Source: Devosia equisanguinis (GTDB lineage Bacteria; Pseudomonadota; Alphaproteobacteria; Rhizobiales; Hyphomicrobiaceae). Taken from it: a stretch of DNA of 10,863 bases. Below are positions 1 through 6,805 of the stretch, piece by piece. The translations under genes were made by a program, and so were the position numbers. The notes under the pieces are model-generated. The model made no database searches, had not been told where the DNA came from, and worked only from the letters and a program-made list of their open reading frames with translations. The DNA lies in assembly GCA_945901835.1 (NCBI GenBank), contig CAMDMH010000049.1:1-10863 (forward strand). The letters run 5' to 3'. Every line of letters starts with the position of its first letter. Within the stretch, counting starts at the first letter, position 1.

Positions 1-146
1 CTACGCCGTCGACGCAGCCGTGAGCCTGACACGAAACCAGTCGGAGAGCCGGATGCGGGAAATCTGCACGTCCGGTTCGATGAGCGGGGAGAGGAAACGG
101 GACGAGGGCATCATGCCCGCGTTGCCGCGCCTCTCCTCGACTCTAC
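1..146 (+). mobile_element. 3' end of a group II intron (domains V and VI); 5' part lies outside the window
   Basis: Positions 46-78 fold as a canonical domain V. An 8-bp basal helix (46-53 with 71-78) begins with the catalytic AGC triad (47-49, including the G48:U76 wobble). A 2-base bulge (C69, G70) follows, then a 5-bp upper helix closed by a GAAA-type loop. Positions 82-94 pair with 130-143 as a domain VI stem and leave A140 bulged, the expected branch-point adenosine. A140 is the seventh base from an intron end at ...CTCTAC (146), which matches the usual 7-8 base spacing and the terminal AY. Inside domain VI, 106-110 pair with 114-118. Positions 1-45 would be the end of domain IV. No reverse-transcriptase ORF is visible, so whether the intron is complete upstream cannot be judged. 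The element reads antisense to the adjacent tRNA. The fold was done by eye; the domain V match is strong. Confidence 0.88.
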
Positions 147-154
147 TGAATGAA

Positions 155-230
155 TGGTGGGCCCGGAGGGATTCGAACCCCCAACCAAGCGGTTATGAGC
201 CGCCGGCTCTAACCGTTGAGCTACGGGCCC
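155..230 (-). tRNA. tRNA-Ile(CAU), lysidine-type isoleucine tRNA decoding AUA
   Basis: The reverse complement folds into a full cloverleaf. It has a 7-bp acceptor stem GGGCCCG/CGGGCCC, a D stem GCTC/GAGC, an anticodon stem GGCGG/CCGCT with loop CTCATAA, a 5-bp T stem and loop TTCGAAT. The discriminator base is A and CCA is encoded (155-157). The anticodon CAT lies at 195-197. CAU occurs in initiator Met, elongator Met and Ile2 tRNAs. The GGCGG-CTCATAA-CCGCT arm followed by TTGG closely resembles bacterial tRNA-Ile2, whose C34 is converted to lysidine by TilS so that it reads AUA. It is not initiator Met, because it lacks the run of three G:C pairs at the base of the anticodon stem and has a paired 1:72. 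The Ile2 identity comes from remembered family features, not a search. Confidence 0.93.
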
Positions 231-266
231 CGCCTCAGCGCCTTGTCGGCGCGTGACGAGCGCCAG

Positions 267-295
267 AACCTAGTTGCGGATCGCGCGGCAGGCAA
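267..295 (-). promoter_or_regulatory. candidate sigma-70 promoter for tRNA-Ile
   Basis: On the - strand, TTGCCT (290-295) is followed after 17 bases by TAGGTT (267-272), a fair match to -35/-10 elements. It would start transcription near 260, about 30 bases before the mature tRNA 5' end at 230. In GC-rich sequence such matches arise by chance, so this is tentative. I see no gene in the rest of the 205-base gap between the tRNA and the SIMPL gene. Confidence 0.35.
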
Positions 296-435
296 GCGGC
301 AGTGCACTCCCCTTCGGTGAAGAACGGCGCGAGACCGTGGGCTGTCCGTTTCGTCAGCGGATTCGCATCGTTTCGACCCAATTTTCTGGCAAACGTCCGG
401 TGCCGGGTCACTCCTGCCAACATTGGATCGGCCAC

Positions 436-1158
436 ATGCCGCGCGCTTCGCTTCTGATTCTCGCCTCAACCTTCGCTCTGGGTGCACTTGCGATGACGAT
501 GTCCTCGACTACGCCTGTTTCGGCCCAAGCTGGACCCGCGGAGCGGACCGTGAGCGTGTCGGCGAGCGGCACCGTCTCGGCTGTGCCGGACGTTGCCCAT
601 ATCACGACCGGTGTTTCGTCGGAGGCTCAGACCGCGCGCGAGGCGATGGAGGCCAACAACAAAGCGATGAAGACCGTGCTCGACGGGCTGAAGGCGATGG
701 GGCTCGAGGGTAAGGACGTCCAGACGATCAATTTCTCGGTCGAGCCGCAGCATCAGCATCACCCGGACGGAAAGCCGCCGACATTGGTGGTATATCGGGT
801 GGTCAACTAGGTGCGCATCGTCCAGCGCAACATCGGACGGCTCGGGGAGACGCTGGACAAGGCGATATCGCTGGGGGCGAACCAGCTCGGCGGCATCAGC
901 TTCGAGATTTCAAATGTGGAGACGCTGCGGGACGATGCGCGCCGGCGGGCGATGGAGAACGCCTTGCGGCGGGCTCAGCTCTTTGCGGCGGCGGCTGGCG
1001 GCAGTGTGGGGCGGGTGCTTACGATTTCAGAAGGCGGTGCGATGCCGGGGCCGCGTCCGTTCGCGGGGGTGCGCATGGCGATGGCCAGTTCGGTTCCGAT
1101 CGAGGCGGGCGAGGAGACGTTGACCGCCACGGTGCAGGTCACCTGGGAGTTGAAGTAG
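436..1158 (+). pseudogene. SIMPL-domain (DUF541) secreted protein gene interrupted by an in-frame TAG
   Basis: One reading frame runs from ATG 436 to TAG 1156-1158 (240 sense positions) and is broken only by TAG at 808-810 (codon 125). Residues 1-32 look like a Sec signal peptide: hydrophobic LLILASTFALGALA with a likely cut after SAQA. The rest fits the SIMPL/DUF541 family of periplasmic or surface proteins. Before the stop are TVSVSASGTVSAVPDVAHI and YRVVN. After it, in the same frame, come VRIVQRNIGRLGETLDKAI, GANQLGGISFEIS, ARRRAMENALRRAQLFA and VLTISEGG, ending in TVQVTWELK. Length and domain continuity across the stop are normal, so a single CAG-to-TAG change explains it. The product would be a secreted 124-residue fragment. 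A GTG directly after the stop (811) could restart translation, but that piece would lack a signal peptide. A sequencing error is possible. The biochemical role of this family is poorly defined. No strong ribosome binding site precedes the ATG. Confidence 0.85.
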
Positions 1159-1171
1159 AGCTTGCCGGCCT

Positions 1172-1816
1172 TCAAGCGGGCGGGTGGTCGCGTCCGCGTG
1201 GGGGGCGTGGCTTGTAGCGTGGCAGCGACCAGCCCCAGTGTAGCGAGGTTGCGCGCAAGGCGAAGCCTGCTGTGAAGCCCGAAACCATTGCCAGGGGGCG
1301 CGTCGCGCCCGCCAGAGTGAGCGCGACATAGACGAGGGCGGCGACGAGGGCTGCCGTCACATAAACCTCTCGGCTCAGGATGACCGGCGTCTCGCCGGCC
1401 ATCACGTCGCGGATGATGCCGCCGAAGGTGGCGGTCACCACGCCCATCGCCACGGCAACGCTCGGGTCCGTGCCTGCGGCCAAGGCCCGCTCGGCGCCGG
1501 TTACCGCGAACAAGGCAAGACCGATCGCGTCCAGCCAAAGCAACGAGCGGAGCCGTGATTGTGGGATGTGAGCCACGAAGAACATCACGCAGGCGACGGC
1601 TATGCAGACGATCAGATAGGCCGGCCGCGATACCCAGAAGACGGGCAGCAGCCCCAGCATCATGTCGCGCAGCGTGCCGCCGCCGATCCCGGTAGCGGTG
1701 GCGAGCAGCGCAAGGCCTACGACATCCATCTGTTTGCGCGAGGCGGCGAGCGCGCCGGTGGTCGCAAACACGACGATGCCGAGCCAGTCGAGGGCGGAAG
1801 CTATCGGTTCGATCAT
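1172..1816 (-). CDS. TRIC cation channel / UPF0126 family inner-membrane protein
   Basis: The product is a 214-residue, very hydrophobic protein with about seven membrane segments. It is built from two repeats, each with a glycine-rich kinked helix followed by Arg-Asp: GIGGGTLRD (residues 43-51) and GGIIRD (132-137). This duplicated pattern is the hallmark of the UPF0126/YadS-YicG family. Prokaryotic members form trimeric intracellular-cation (TRIC) type channels, and some are annotated as glycine transporters. The opening LDWLGIVVFATTGALAASRK (residues 9-28) is also typical of the family. The length matches the usual 200-220 residues. The C-terminal tail (about 197-214) is short, basic and proline-rich, presumably cytoplasmic. 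The gene converges on the broken SIMPL gene with only 13 bases between the stop codons. No clear Shine-Dalgarno precedes the ATG. The family call is firm; the transported substrate is not known from sequence. Confidence 0.9.
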   Translation of the reverse strand: MIEPIASALDWLGIVVFATTGALAASRKQMDVVGLALLATATGIGGGTLRDMMLGLLPVFWVSRPAYLIVCIAVACVMFFVAHIPQSRLRSLLWLDAIGLALFAVTGAERALAAGTDPSVAVAMGVVTATFGGIIRDVMAGETPVILSREVYVTAALVAALVYVALTLAGATRPLAMVSGFTAGFALRATSLHWGWSLPRYKPRPPRGRDHPPA

Positions 1817-2189
1817 GCGTTGTGTTTACCGCGCGGCGGCATTTGCGCCCAGCCCGACGGAACGGCTACGACGGAATGGTGAAGGCGGGGCCGTTCATCG
1901 GGTGAGGCTTGCTTTACCCATCTTGAGCGGTCGTGGTTTCGGCGCCCTCGAAACGGGCGCTCTCGAGATGAACGCTGTGGTGCTTGGCTTTTCGAGCCGC
2001 CGCCGCCATGTTCAAGCGGAGTTCAGGATATGTGCCACGACATGTGAGGCGTCGCTCAATCACCGCGCTTTTCCTCCCCCACAAGGGGGGAGGAGAAACG
2101 CGAAAGTCGGTCCAAGACTCGCAGCACTCATTGTTGCACCTTCCCTCAATGGCTCTAGCCAGGCTCCTGTGCTGCCGCAAAAGGCTGTC
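1817..2189. other. intergenic region between divergent TRIC and RND genes
   Basis: The region is 373 bases without a convincing gene. The frame of the RND pump stays open upstream to 1662, but its translation here is low in hydrophobicity, rich in Arg/Ala/Pro, unlike RND N termini, and reads straight through a palindrome. It should contain the promoters of both divergent genes, but I cannot assign -35/-10 boxes with confidence. The only clear structure is the hairpin at 2069-2097. An adaptor (membrane fusion protein) gene, which often precedes such a pump, is absent. Confidence 0.7.
2069..2097. repeat. GC-rich palindrome (hairpin) upstream of the RND gene
   Basis: TTTTCCTCCCCC (2069-2080) faces GGGGGGAGGAGAA (2085-2097) around an ACAA loop. 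They form about 12 pairs with one bulged G and a wobble near the base. C-rich/G-rich palindromes of this type (CCTCCCCC...GGGGGAGG) are familiar as dispersed intergenic repeats in alphaproteobacteria. It lacks a following T-run on either strand, so a factor-independent terminator is less likely. Copy number elsewhere cannot be seen here. Confidence 0.6.
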
Positions 2190-5100
2190 ATGAACATCTC
2201 GACGCCATTCATCCAGAGGCCGATAGGTACGGCGCTGCTGGCGCTCGGGCTGTTTCTGGTCGGGATCGCCGCCTATGCAACCCTGCCGATCGCGAGCCTG
2301 CCGAACGTCGAGATTCCGACGATACGCGTGACGGCCTCGCTGCCTGGCGCCGACCCCGAGACCATTTCGGCGACGATCGCGGCCCCGCTCGAGCGGCGGC
2401 TCGGCGAGATCGCAGGCGTCACCGAGATGACCTCGACGAGCCGGCTCGGCAGCACCAGCGTGACCGTCCAGTTCGAGCTGAGGCGCGATATCGAGAGTGC
2501 TGCACGAGACGTGCAGGCAGCGATCAACGGCGCGGCAATGGATCTGCCGGGAGACCTGCCTTCGCTGCCGACGTTCCGGAAGATGAACCCGAACGCGATG
2601 CCCGTGCTGGTTCTGGCCATGACGTCGCGTACGGTGCGGCCGGCGGCGCTCTACGATGCCGCCGACACGGTCGTGGCGCAGCGGATCATGCAGGTGCGCG
2701 GGGTGGCCGACGTGTCGTTGAGCGGCGCGGAGCAGCCGGCCATTCGCGTCCGGCTCAATCCGCTGCGGCTTGCGGCCATGGGCATCAGCGCAGAACAGAT
2801 CCGGCAGACGATCGCCAGCGCCAACGCCAACGCGCCCGTCGGCATCCTCGATACGCCGTCGCAGGCGATCGCGATCGCGGTCAACGATCAGCTACGCAAG
2901 GTGGAGGACTACCGCCAGCTCGTGCTGCGCGCGCCGGGCGGCAATCCGGTGCGACTGGGCGATGTCGCGGAGATCGAGGAGAGCACGCGGAATACGCGCT
3001 CGACGGCGACTTTCAACGGCGATCCGGCGGTGCTGCTGCAGGTGACGCGCGATGGCCGGGCGAACGTGATCGAGACGGTCGATGCGGTGAAGGCGCTGAT
3101 CCCGGAGATCAAGCGGTGGGTGCCGGAGGGGATCGATTTTCTTATCGTCAACGACCGCACGGGTACCATTCGCGCCAGCGTTTCGGAAATGCAGAAGGCG
3201 CTGGGGCTGTCGGTCGCGCTCGTCATGCTCGTGGTGTTCGCGTTCCTGCGCCGGCTCGCGCCGACGATCGCTGCCGGCATCACCGTGCCTCTGTCGCTGG
3301 CTGGCACGCTGGCGCTGATGTGGGTGTTCGGGTTTACGCTCGACAATCTGTCGCTGATGGCGCTGGCGGTTTCGGTCGGTTTCATCGTCGACGATGCGAT
3401 CGTGATGATCGAGAACATCTTCCGCAATCTCGAGGCAGGCGCGACACCGATGACGGCGGCGATCGAGGGCGCGCGGCAGATCGGGTTCACGATTTTGACC
3501 ATCTCGATCGCGCTGATCGCCGCGTTCATTCCGCTGCTGTTCATGGACGGGGTGGCGGGCCGGCTGGTACGTGCGTTCTCGGTCACGCTGACGTTCGCGA
3601 TCATCGTGTCGACGATCGTGGCACTCAGCGTGACCGCGATGATCGCGGCGCATTTCGTGAAGGTGCCGCCGTCGCCGGACGCTACGATGGCGGACCGCGT
3701 CATCGAGCGCGCGCTGGGCGGTCTGGTCAGCGGCTACCGCCGCAGCCTCGACGTGACGTTGCGCCACAACGGCATGATGCTGCTCGTGGTGGTGCTGACG
3801 ATCGTCGTGACGGCGCTGCTCTACGTGCGTAGCCCTAAGGGCTTCTTTCCCGAAGACGACACGGGCATGATCTTCGCCTGGCTCGAGGTCTCGCCCGGCA
3901 CTTCCTACTCCCGCATGGTCGAGATCCAGTCGCGAGCGGGCGAGATCGCGCGGGAGGATCCGGCGGTGTCGGGCGTGGGGTTCACGACATTCAGCACGAC
4001 GAACGGGCAGCTCATCGTCAGCCTGAAGCCGCGGGCCGAGCGGGGCGGCGTTTCCACCATTCTGGTCGCCGACAGACTGCGGCGCGCGATGGAGAAGGTG
4101 CCGGGGCTCGGCGCCTGGGTCGGTGCGCAACGCGAGGTGCGGGTCGGTGGGCGGCAGAGCAACTCGGATTTCCAATGGACGTTGTGGAGCAACGATATCC
4201 AGGAACTCTATGCGACCGTGCCGCGCGTCGAGGCGGCGTTGCGTGCGGTGCCGGGCATCGTCGGCGTGTGGACCGACCGGCAACAGGGCGGCCTGCAGGC
4301 GAACGTGGTGATCGACCGGACCGCGGCGGCGCGCTACGGGGTCAGCGTACAGGATGTCGGTAATGCGCTGAACAACTCATTCTCACAGCGGCAGGTCTCG
4401 ATCATGTATGGCGCGCGAAACCAGTATCGCGTCGTGCTCGAGGTCGAGCCGCAGTTCCAGCGGGCGCCGTCCGATCTCGGCAACGTCTACGTGACGGCGA
4501 AGGGAGGCGCGCAGGTGCCGCTGTCGTCGGTGACGCGCATGGAGCGCGGGCTGGCGCCGCTGACGGTCAATCACCAGGGGCAGTTTCCGTCGGTCACGTT
4601 CAGCTACAGCGTGCCTGCTGGAATTCCGCCCGACGAGGCGCACCGGCGTGTGTCCGCTGCGCTGTCGGCGCTGCGATTGCCGGACTCTATTCGTGCGAAC
4701 CAGGCGGGCGATCTCAAGGCTTTCGCGCAGCAGGCAAACTCGCAACCGCTGCTGATCCTGACGGCAATCGTCGCGGTCTACATCGTGCTCGGCGTTCTCT
4801 ACGAGAGCCTCGTGCATCCGCTGACGATCATATCGACGTTGCCGTCGGCGGGTCTGGGCGCGTTGATCGCGCTGTGGGCCAACAGCATGGAGCTGTCGAT
4901 CGTCGCGTTCATCGCGATCATTCTGCTGATCGGCATCGTGATGAAGAATGGGATCATGATGGTGGACTTCGCGTTGCAAGCGGAGCGAACCGGCGGGATG
5001 CTACCGCGGCAAGCCATCCTCGAAGCCTGCGTCGTGCGGTTCCGGCCGATCCTGATGACGTCGCTGGCCGCCATCCTCGGCTCGGTGCCGTTGGCGTTCG

Positions 5101-5279
5101 GTACGGGGCCCGGGGCGGAACTGCGCCGGCCGCTGGGCGTGGCGATCATCGGCGGCCTGATCGTGTCGCAGTTCCTCACGCTCTACACGACGCCGGCGAT
5201 CTACATGCTTCTCGACCGGCTGCGGAAGAAGCGCGGTGTTCCGGCGCCGGAGGCCGTGGCGGCGCAGCAGGTGGCGTAG
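2190..5279 (+). CDS. RND-family (HAE-1) multidrug efflux transporter, MdtC/MuxC-like
   Basis: The product is a 1029-residue inner-membrane proton antiporter, the full length for hydrophobe/amphiphile efflux pumps. The start at ATG 2190 is chosen because MNISTPFIQRPIGTALLAL is the standard RND N terminus (TM1 about 11-31) and AAAAGG (2179-2184) sits 5 bases upstream. A first periplasmic porter loop spans about 32-335. TM2-TM6 lie at about 338-500 and include the proton-relay aspartates D401-D402 in GFIVDDAIVMIENI. TM7 is near 529-546 and is followed by the PKGFFPEDDTG motif and the second porter loop. TM8-TM12 run from about 853 to 1005, with the relay lysine K919 in VMKNGIMM. The opening and ETISATIAAPLERRLGEIAG resemble the MdtC/MuxC branch. 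No periplasmic adaptor, outer-membrane channel or regulator gene is adjacent, so it must use partners encoded elsewhere or be an isolated pump. Substrates cannot be told from sequence. Confidence 0.95.
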   Translation: MNISTPFIQRPIGTALLALGLFLVGIAAYATLPIASLPNVEIPTIRVTASLPGADPETISATIAAPLERRLGEIAGVTEMTSTSRLGSTSVTVQFELRRDIESAARDVQAAINGAAMDLPGDLPSLPTFRKMNPNAMPVLVLAMTSRTVRPAALYDAADTVVAQRIMQVRGVADVSLSGAEQPAIRVRLNPLRLAAMGISAEQIRQTIASANANAPVGILDTPSQAIAIAVNDQLRKVEDYRQLVLRAPGGNPVRLGDVAEIEESTRNTRSTATFNGDPAVLLQVTRDGRANVIETVDAVKALIPEIKRWVPEGIDFLIVNDRTGTIRASVSEMQKALGLSVALVMLVVFAFLRRLAPTIAAGITVPLSLAGTLALMWVFGFTLDNLSLMALAVSVGFIVDDAIVMIENIFRNLEAGATPMTAAIEGARQIGFTILTISIALIAAFIPLLFMDGVAGRLVRAFSVTLTFAIIVSTIVALSVTAMIAAHFVKVPPSPDATMADRVIERALGGLVSGYRRSLDVTLRHNGMMLLVVVLTIVVTALLYVRSPKGFFPEDDTGMIFAWLEVSPGTSYSRMVEIQSRAGEIAREDPAVSGVGFTTFSTTNGQLIVSLKPRAERGGVSTILVADRLRRAMEKVPGLGAWVGAQREVRVGGRQSNSDFQWTLWSNDIQELYATVPRVEAALRAVPGIVGVWTDRQQGGLQANVVIDRTAAARYGVSVQDVGNALNNSFSQRQVSIMYGARNQYRVVLEVEPQFQRAPSDLGNVYVTAKGGAQVPLSSVTRMERGLAPLTVNHQGQFPSVTFSYSVPAGIPPDEAHRRVSAALSALRLPDSIRANQAGDLKAFAQQANSQPLLILTAIVAVYIVLGVLYESLVHPLTIISTLPSAGLGALIALWANSMELSIVAFIAIILLIGIVMKNGIMMVDFALQAERTGGMLPRQAILEACVVRFRPILMTSLAAILGSVPLAFGTGPGAELRRPLGVAIIGGLIVSQFLTLYTTPAIYMLLDRLRKKRGVPAPEAVAAQQVA

Positions 5280-5612
5280 GTCGCGAGGGCGTGGTCCACA
5301 AGGACAACGATCGAGTCTGCATCGTAGGTAGGGCTGGGTCTTGTGAAGCCCGACCAAACCGCGCGCAACTGTCAGGCTTCGCGCGAATTGCGCTTAGAGC
5401 AGTATCCGATCATACGCGATCGCCATTGGCGATCGAATGATCGGATGGAACTGCTCTAGTCTCATGATGCTCTAGCACCGGCCTAAAAAGGCCCCATGCG
5501 GATTGGCTGATCGTGGGTCGCTCAAACGCTCGCGGCGCCGTCATGGAGACAGCGCCGTGGGCGTGATCGAATTCTGATAGAGAGCCGAGCAGCCGGGCTG
5601 TTGATCGGGCTG
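5280..5612. other. convergent intergenic region between the RND pump and lpxC
   Basis: The region is 333 bases with no supported gene. It holds the large palindrome at 5395-5458, a small 5-bp hairpin GGCCT-AAAA-AGGCC (5480-5493) and an 8-bp stem at 5534-5541/5549-5556. The last pairs fully only in the lpxC-strand transcript, through one G:U. Both genes end here, so transcription termination is expected. None of these hairpins is followed by a proper T-run, so termination may be Rho-dependent or rely on the palindrome. Confidence 0.6.
5395..5458. repeat. 64-base imperfect palindrome, RPE/REP-like intergenic element
   Basis: The arms TAGAGCAGT (5395-5403) and ACTGCTCTA (5450-5458) pair perfectly. 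The next ten bases ATCCGATCAT (5404-5413) pair with ATGATCGGAT (5437-5446). The core CGATCGCC (5417-5424) pairs with GGCGATCG (5428-5435) across an ATT loop. That gives 27 pairs, interrupted only by a 3-base bulge (5447-5449) and a small internal loop. Intergenic hairpins opening with TAGAGCA and closing with TGCTCTA are common in Hyphomicrobiales genomes. Assignment to a named repeat family is inference. It could also serve as a bidirectional terminator between the two convergent genes. Confidence 0.8.
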
Positions 5613-6554
5613 TTACTCGCCGGCGGCCAGGGCAAGGCCCATCGGGCGATAGCTGGTCTCGCGGCTGCGCATGGTGGGAGCCTGTACGAGCGTCCAGGCG
5701 GAAGAGTCTGCCAGCAGAGCCTTGACGACGTGAGCATTGAGGCGATGGCCGCCTCGAACCGAACGGTATGAGCCCAGGATATGATAGCCGGCGAGGGAGA
5801 GATCGCCCACGGCGTCGAGCATCTTGTGGCGCACGAACTCGTGGTGATAGCGCAGGCCTTCGGTATTCAGGATGCGGTCATCGCCGACTGCCACGGTGTT
5901 TTCGAGCGAGGCGCCGAGCGCAAGGCCGGCTTTCCAGAGCTTTTCCACATCGCGCATGAAGCCGAAAGTTCGCGCACGAGACAGTTCGGTGCGGAACGTG
6001 TGCGGCGTGAGGTCCAGCGCCATGCGCTGGCGGCCGATCAGCGGCGTATCGAAATCGATTTCGACGTCCAGGTGGAAACAGCCGTGCGGGGTGAACTCGC
6101 CGATGCTCTCGCCTTCTTCGACGCGGACCGGCTTCAGAACCTTGATATAGCGGCGGGTTTCGCTCAGTTCACGAAGCCCGACCTCGTCGATGGCGGCGAC
6201 GAATTCGGCCGCGCTGCCATCCATTATGGGAACTTCTTTGCTGTCGACTTCGATATAGCAGTTGTCGACATTGAGGCCGCGAAGCGCGGAAAGAAGGTGC
6301 TCTACCGTGCCGATCGAAACACCGGAGTCGTCTCCGAGGACGGTACACAACGTCAGGTTTTTTACATTGCGCACATCGGCCGGGATATCGGCGACGATGC
6401 GGCCGCGCTTGCTGACCAGAAACCTGAGACCCGTGTCGGCTTCGGCGGGGTGGAGCACAACCGAGGCAGGAGCCCGGCTATGCAAGCCCTTACCGGCAAG
6501 CTCGACTTCGCGTCGAAGTGTCGTCTGACGTGTAGAAATGATAGACTTCGGCAT
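5613..6554 (-). CDS. lpxC: UDP-3-O-acyl-N-acetylglucosamine deacetylase LpxC
   Basis: LpxC is the zinc-dependent cytosolic enzyme that removes the acetyl group from UDP-3-O-acyl-GlcNAc, the committed step of lipid A synthesis. The product has 313 residues, normal for the family (about 300-320). The zinc ligands are visible as H86 in TVEHLLSAL and as H243 and D247 in HKMLDAVGDL. E85 is the catalytic base and H270 in GGHRLNAHV the second catalytic residue. Other family motifs are the N-terminal RQTTLRREVELAGKGLHS and the EVPIMDGSAAEF segment (about 107-118). The ATG at 6554 has AAGGGAC about 10 bases upstream. The gene follows ftsZ on the same strand after 251 bases, the usual alphaproteobacterial order, but the gap is wide enough for its own promoter and contains an inverted repeat (6585-6618). 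In enterobacteria LpxC is controlled by FtsH proteolysis; nothing here shows whether that applies. The C terminus ends ALAAGE. Confidence 0.98.
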   Translation of the reverse strand: MPKSIISTRQTTLRREVELAGKGLHSRAPASVVLHPAEADTGLRFLVSKRGRIVADIPADVRNVKNLTLCTVLGDDSGVSIGTVEHLLSALRGLNVDNCYIEVDSKEVPIMDGSAAEFVAAIDEVGLRELSETRRYIKVLKPVRVEEGESIGEFTPHGCFHLDVEIDFDTPLIGRQRMALDLTPHTFRTELSRARTFGFMRDVEKLWKAGLALGASLENTVAVGDDRILNTEGLRYHHEFVRHKMLDAVGDLSLAGYHILGSYRSVRGGHRLNAHVVKALLADSSAWTLVQAPTMRSRETSYRPMGLALAAGE

Positions 6555-6584
6555 TTGATTGCCGTCCCTTCAGTCCGTACCCCC

Positions 6585-6618
6585 AGCTGTCACACACCCA
6601 ACTCTTGCGGTGACAGCT
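6585..6618 (-). promoter_or_regulatory. perfect 9-bp inverted repeat in the lpxC leader
   Basis: AGCTGTCAC (6585-6593) and GTGACAGCT (6610-6618) are perfect inverted copies separated by 16 bases. The nearer arm lies 31 bases upstream of the lpxC start codon. As DNA it could be a dimeric repressor or activator site, and as RNA a hairpin in the lpxC 5' leader. No regulator can be named. The rest of the 251-base gap between ftsZ and lpxC (6555-6805) shows no gene and no clear T-tailed terminator for ftsZ. Confidence 0.5.
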
Positions 6619-6805
6619 TCCCCGCGATCCCCTGTCTCAGCTCGCCCCGACCGTTCTTGTTACTGGTGGTCGAAGAGGCAGTGAGCCGAACCAACGAATC
6701 GCAAGTGGACGATAGCCTTTAACCTGGCTGTGGACAAATCACGGTTTCTTACATTCTGTTACCGAATTTCCAGCGGTGGGCATAAGGCGTCGAAGGGGTG
6801 TTTTC

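Noticed and set aside
1..256. ORFs through the intron tail and tRNA, including one with MREICTSGSMSG and another with EPDTKPVGEPDAGNLHVRF
   Set aside because: These are translations of structured group II intron domains V/VI and of the tRNA. Such peptides recur as spurious annotations wherever these RNAs occur.
1662..2189. N-terminal extension of the RND pump by 176 residues, or a start at the in-frame ATG 1968
   Set aside because: The extension runs through the antisense of the TRIC gene and a palindrome, has no protein-like features, and the true RND N terminus with a good ribosome binding site begins at 2190.
2892..4283. 463-codon ORF antisense to the RND gene
   Set aside because: It is extremely Arg/His/Asp-rich, as expected from the complement of GC-rich coding DNA. 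The + strand carries a complete RND protein.
5480..5493. GGCCT-AAAA-AGGCC as a factor-independent terminator
   Set aside because: The stem is only 5 bp and no T-run follows on either strand.
5781..6722. 313-codon + strand ORF opposite lpxC
   Set aside because: It is a shadow of lpxC with no recognisable motifs and no ribosome binding site. LpxC on the other strand has all its catalytic residues.
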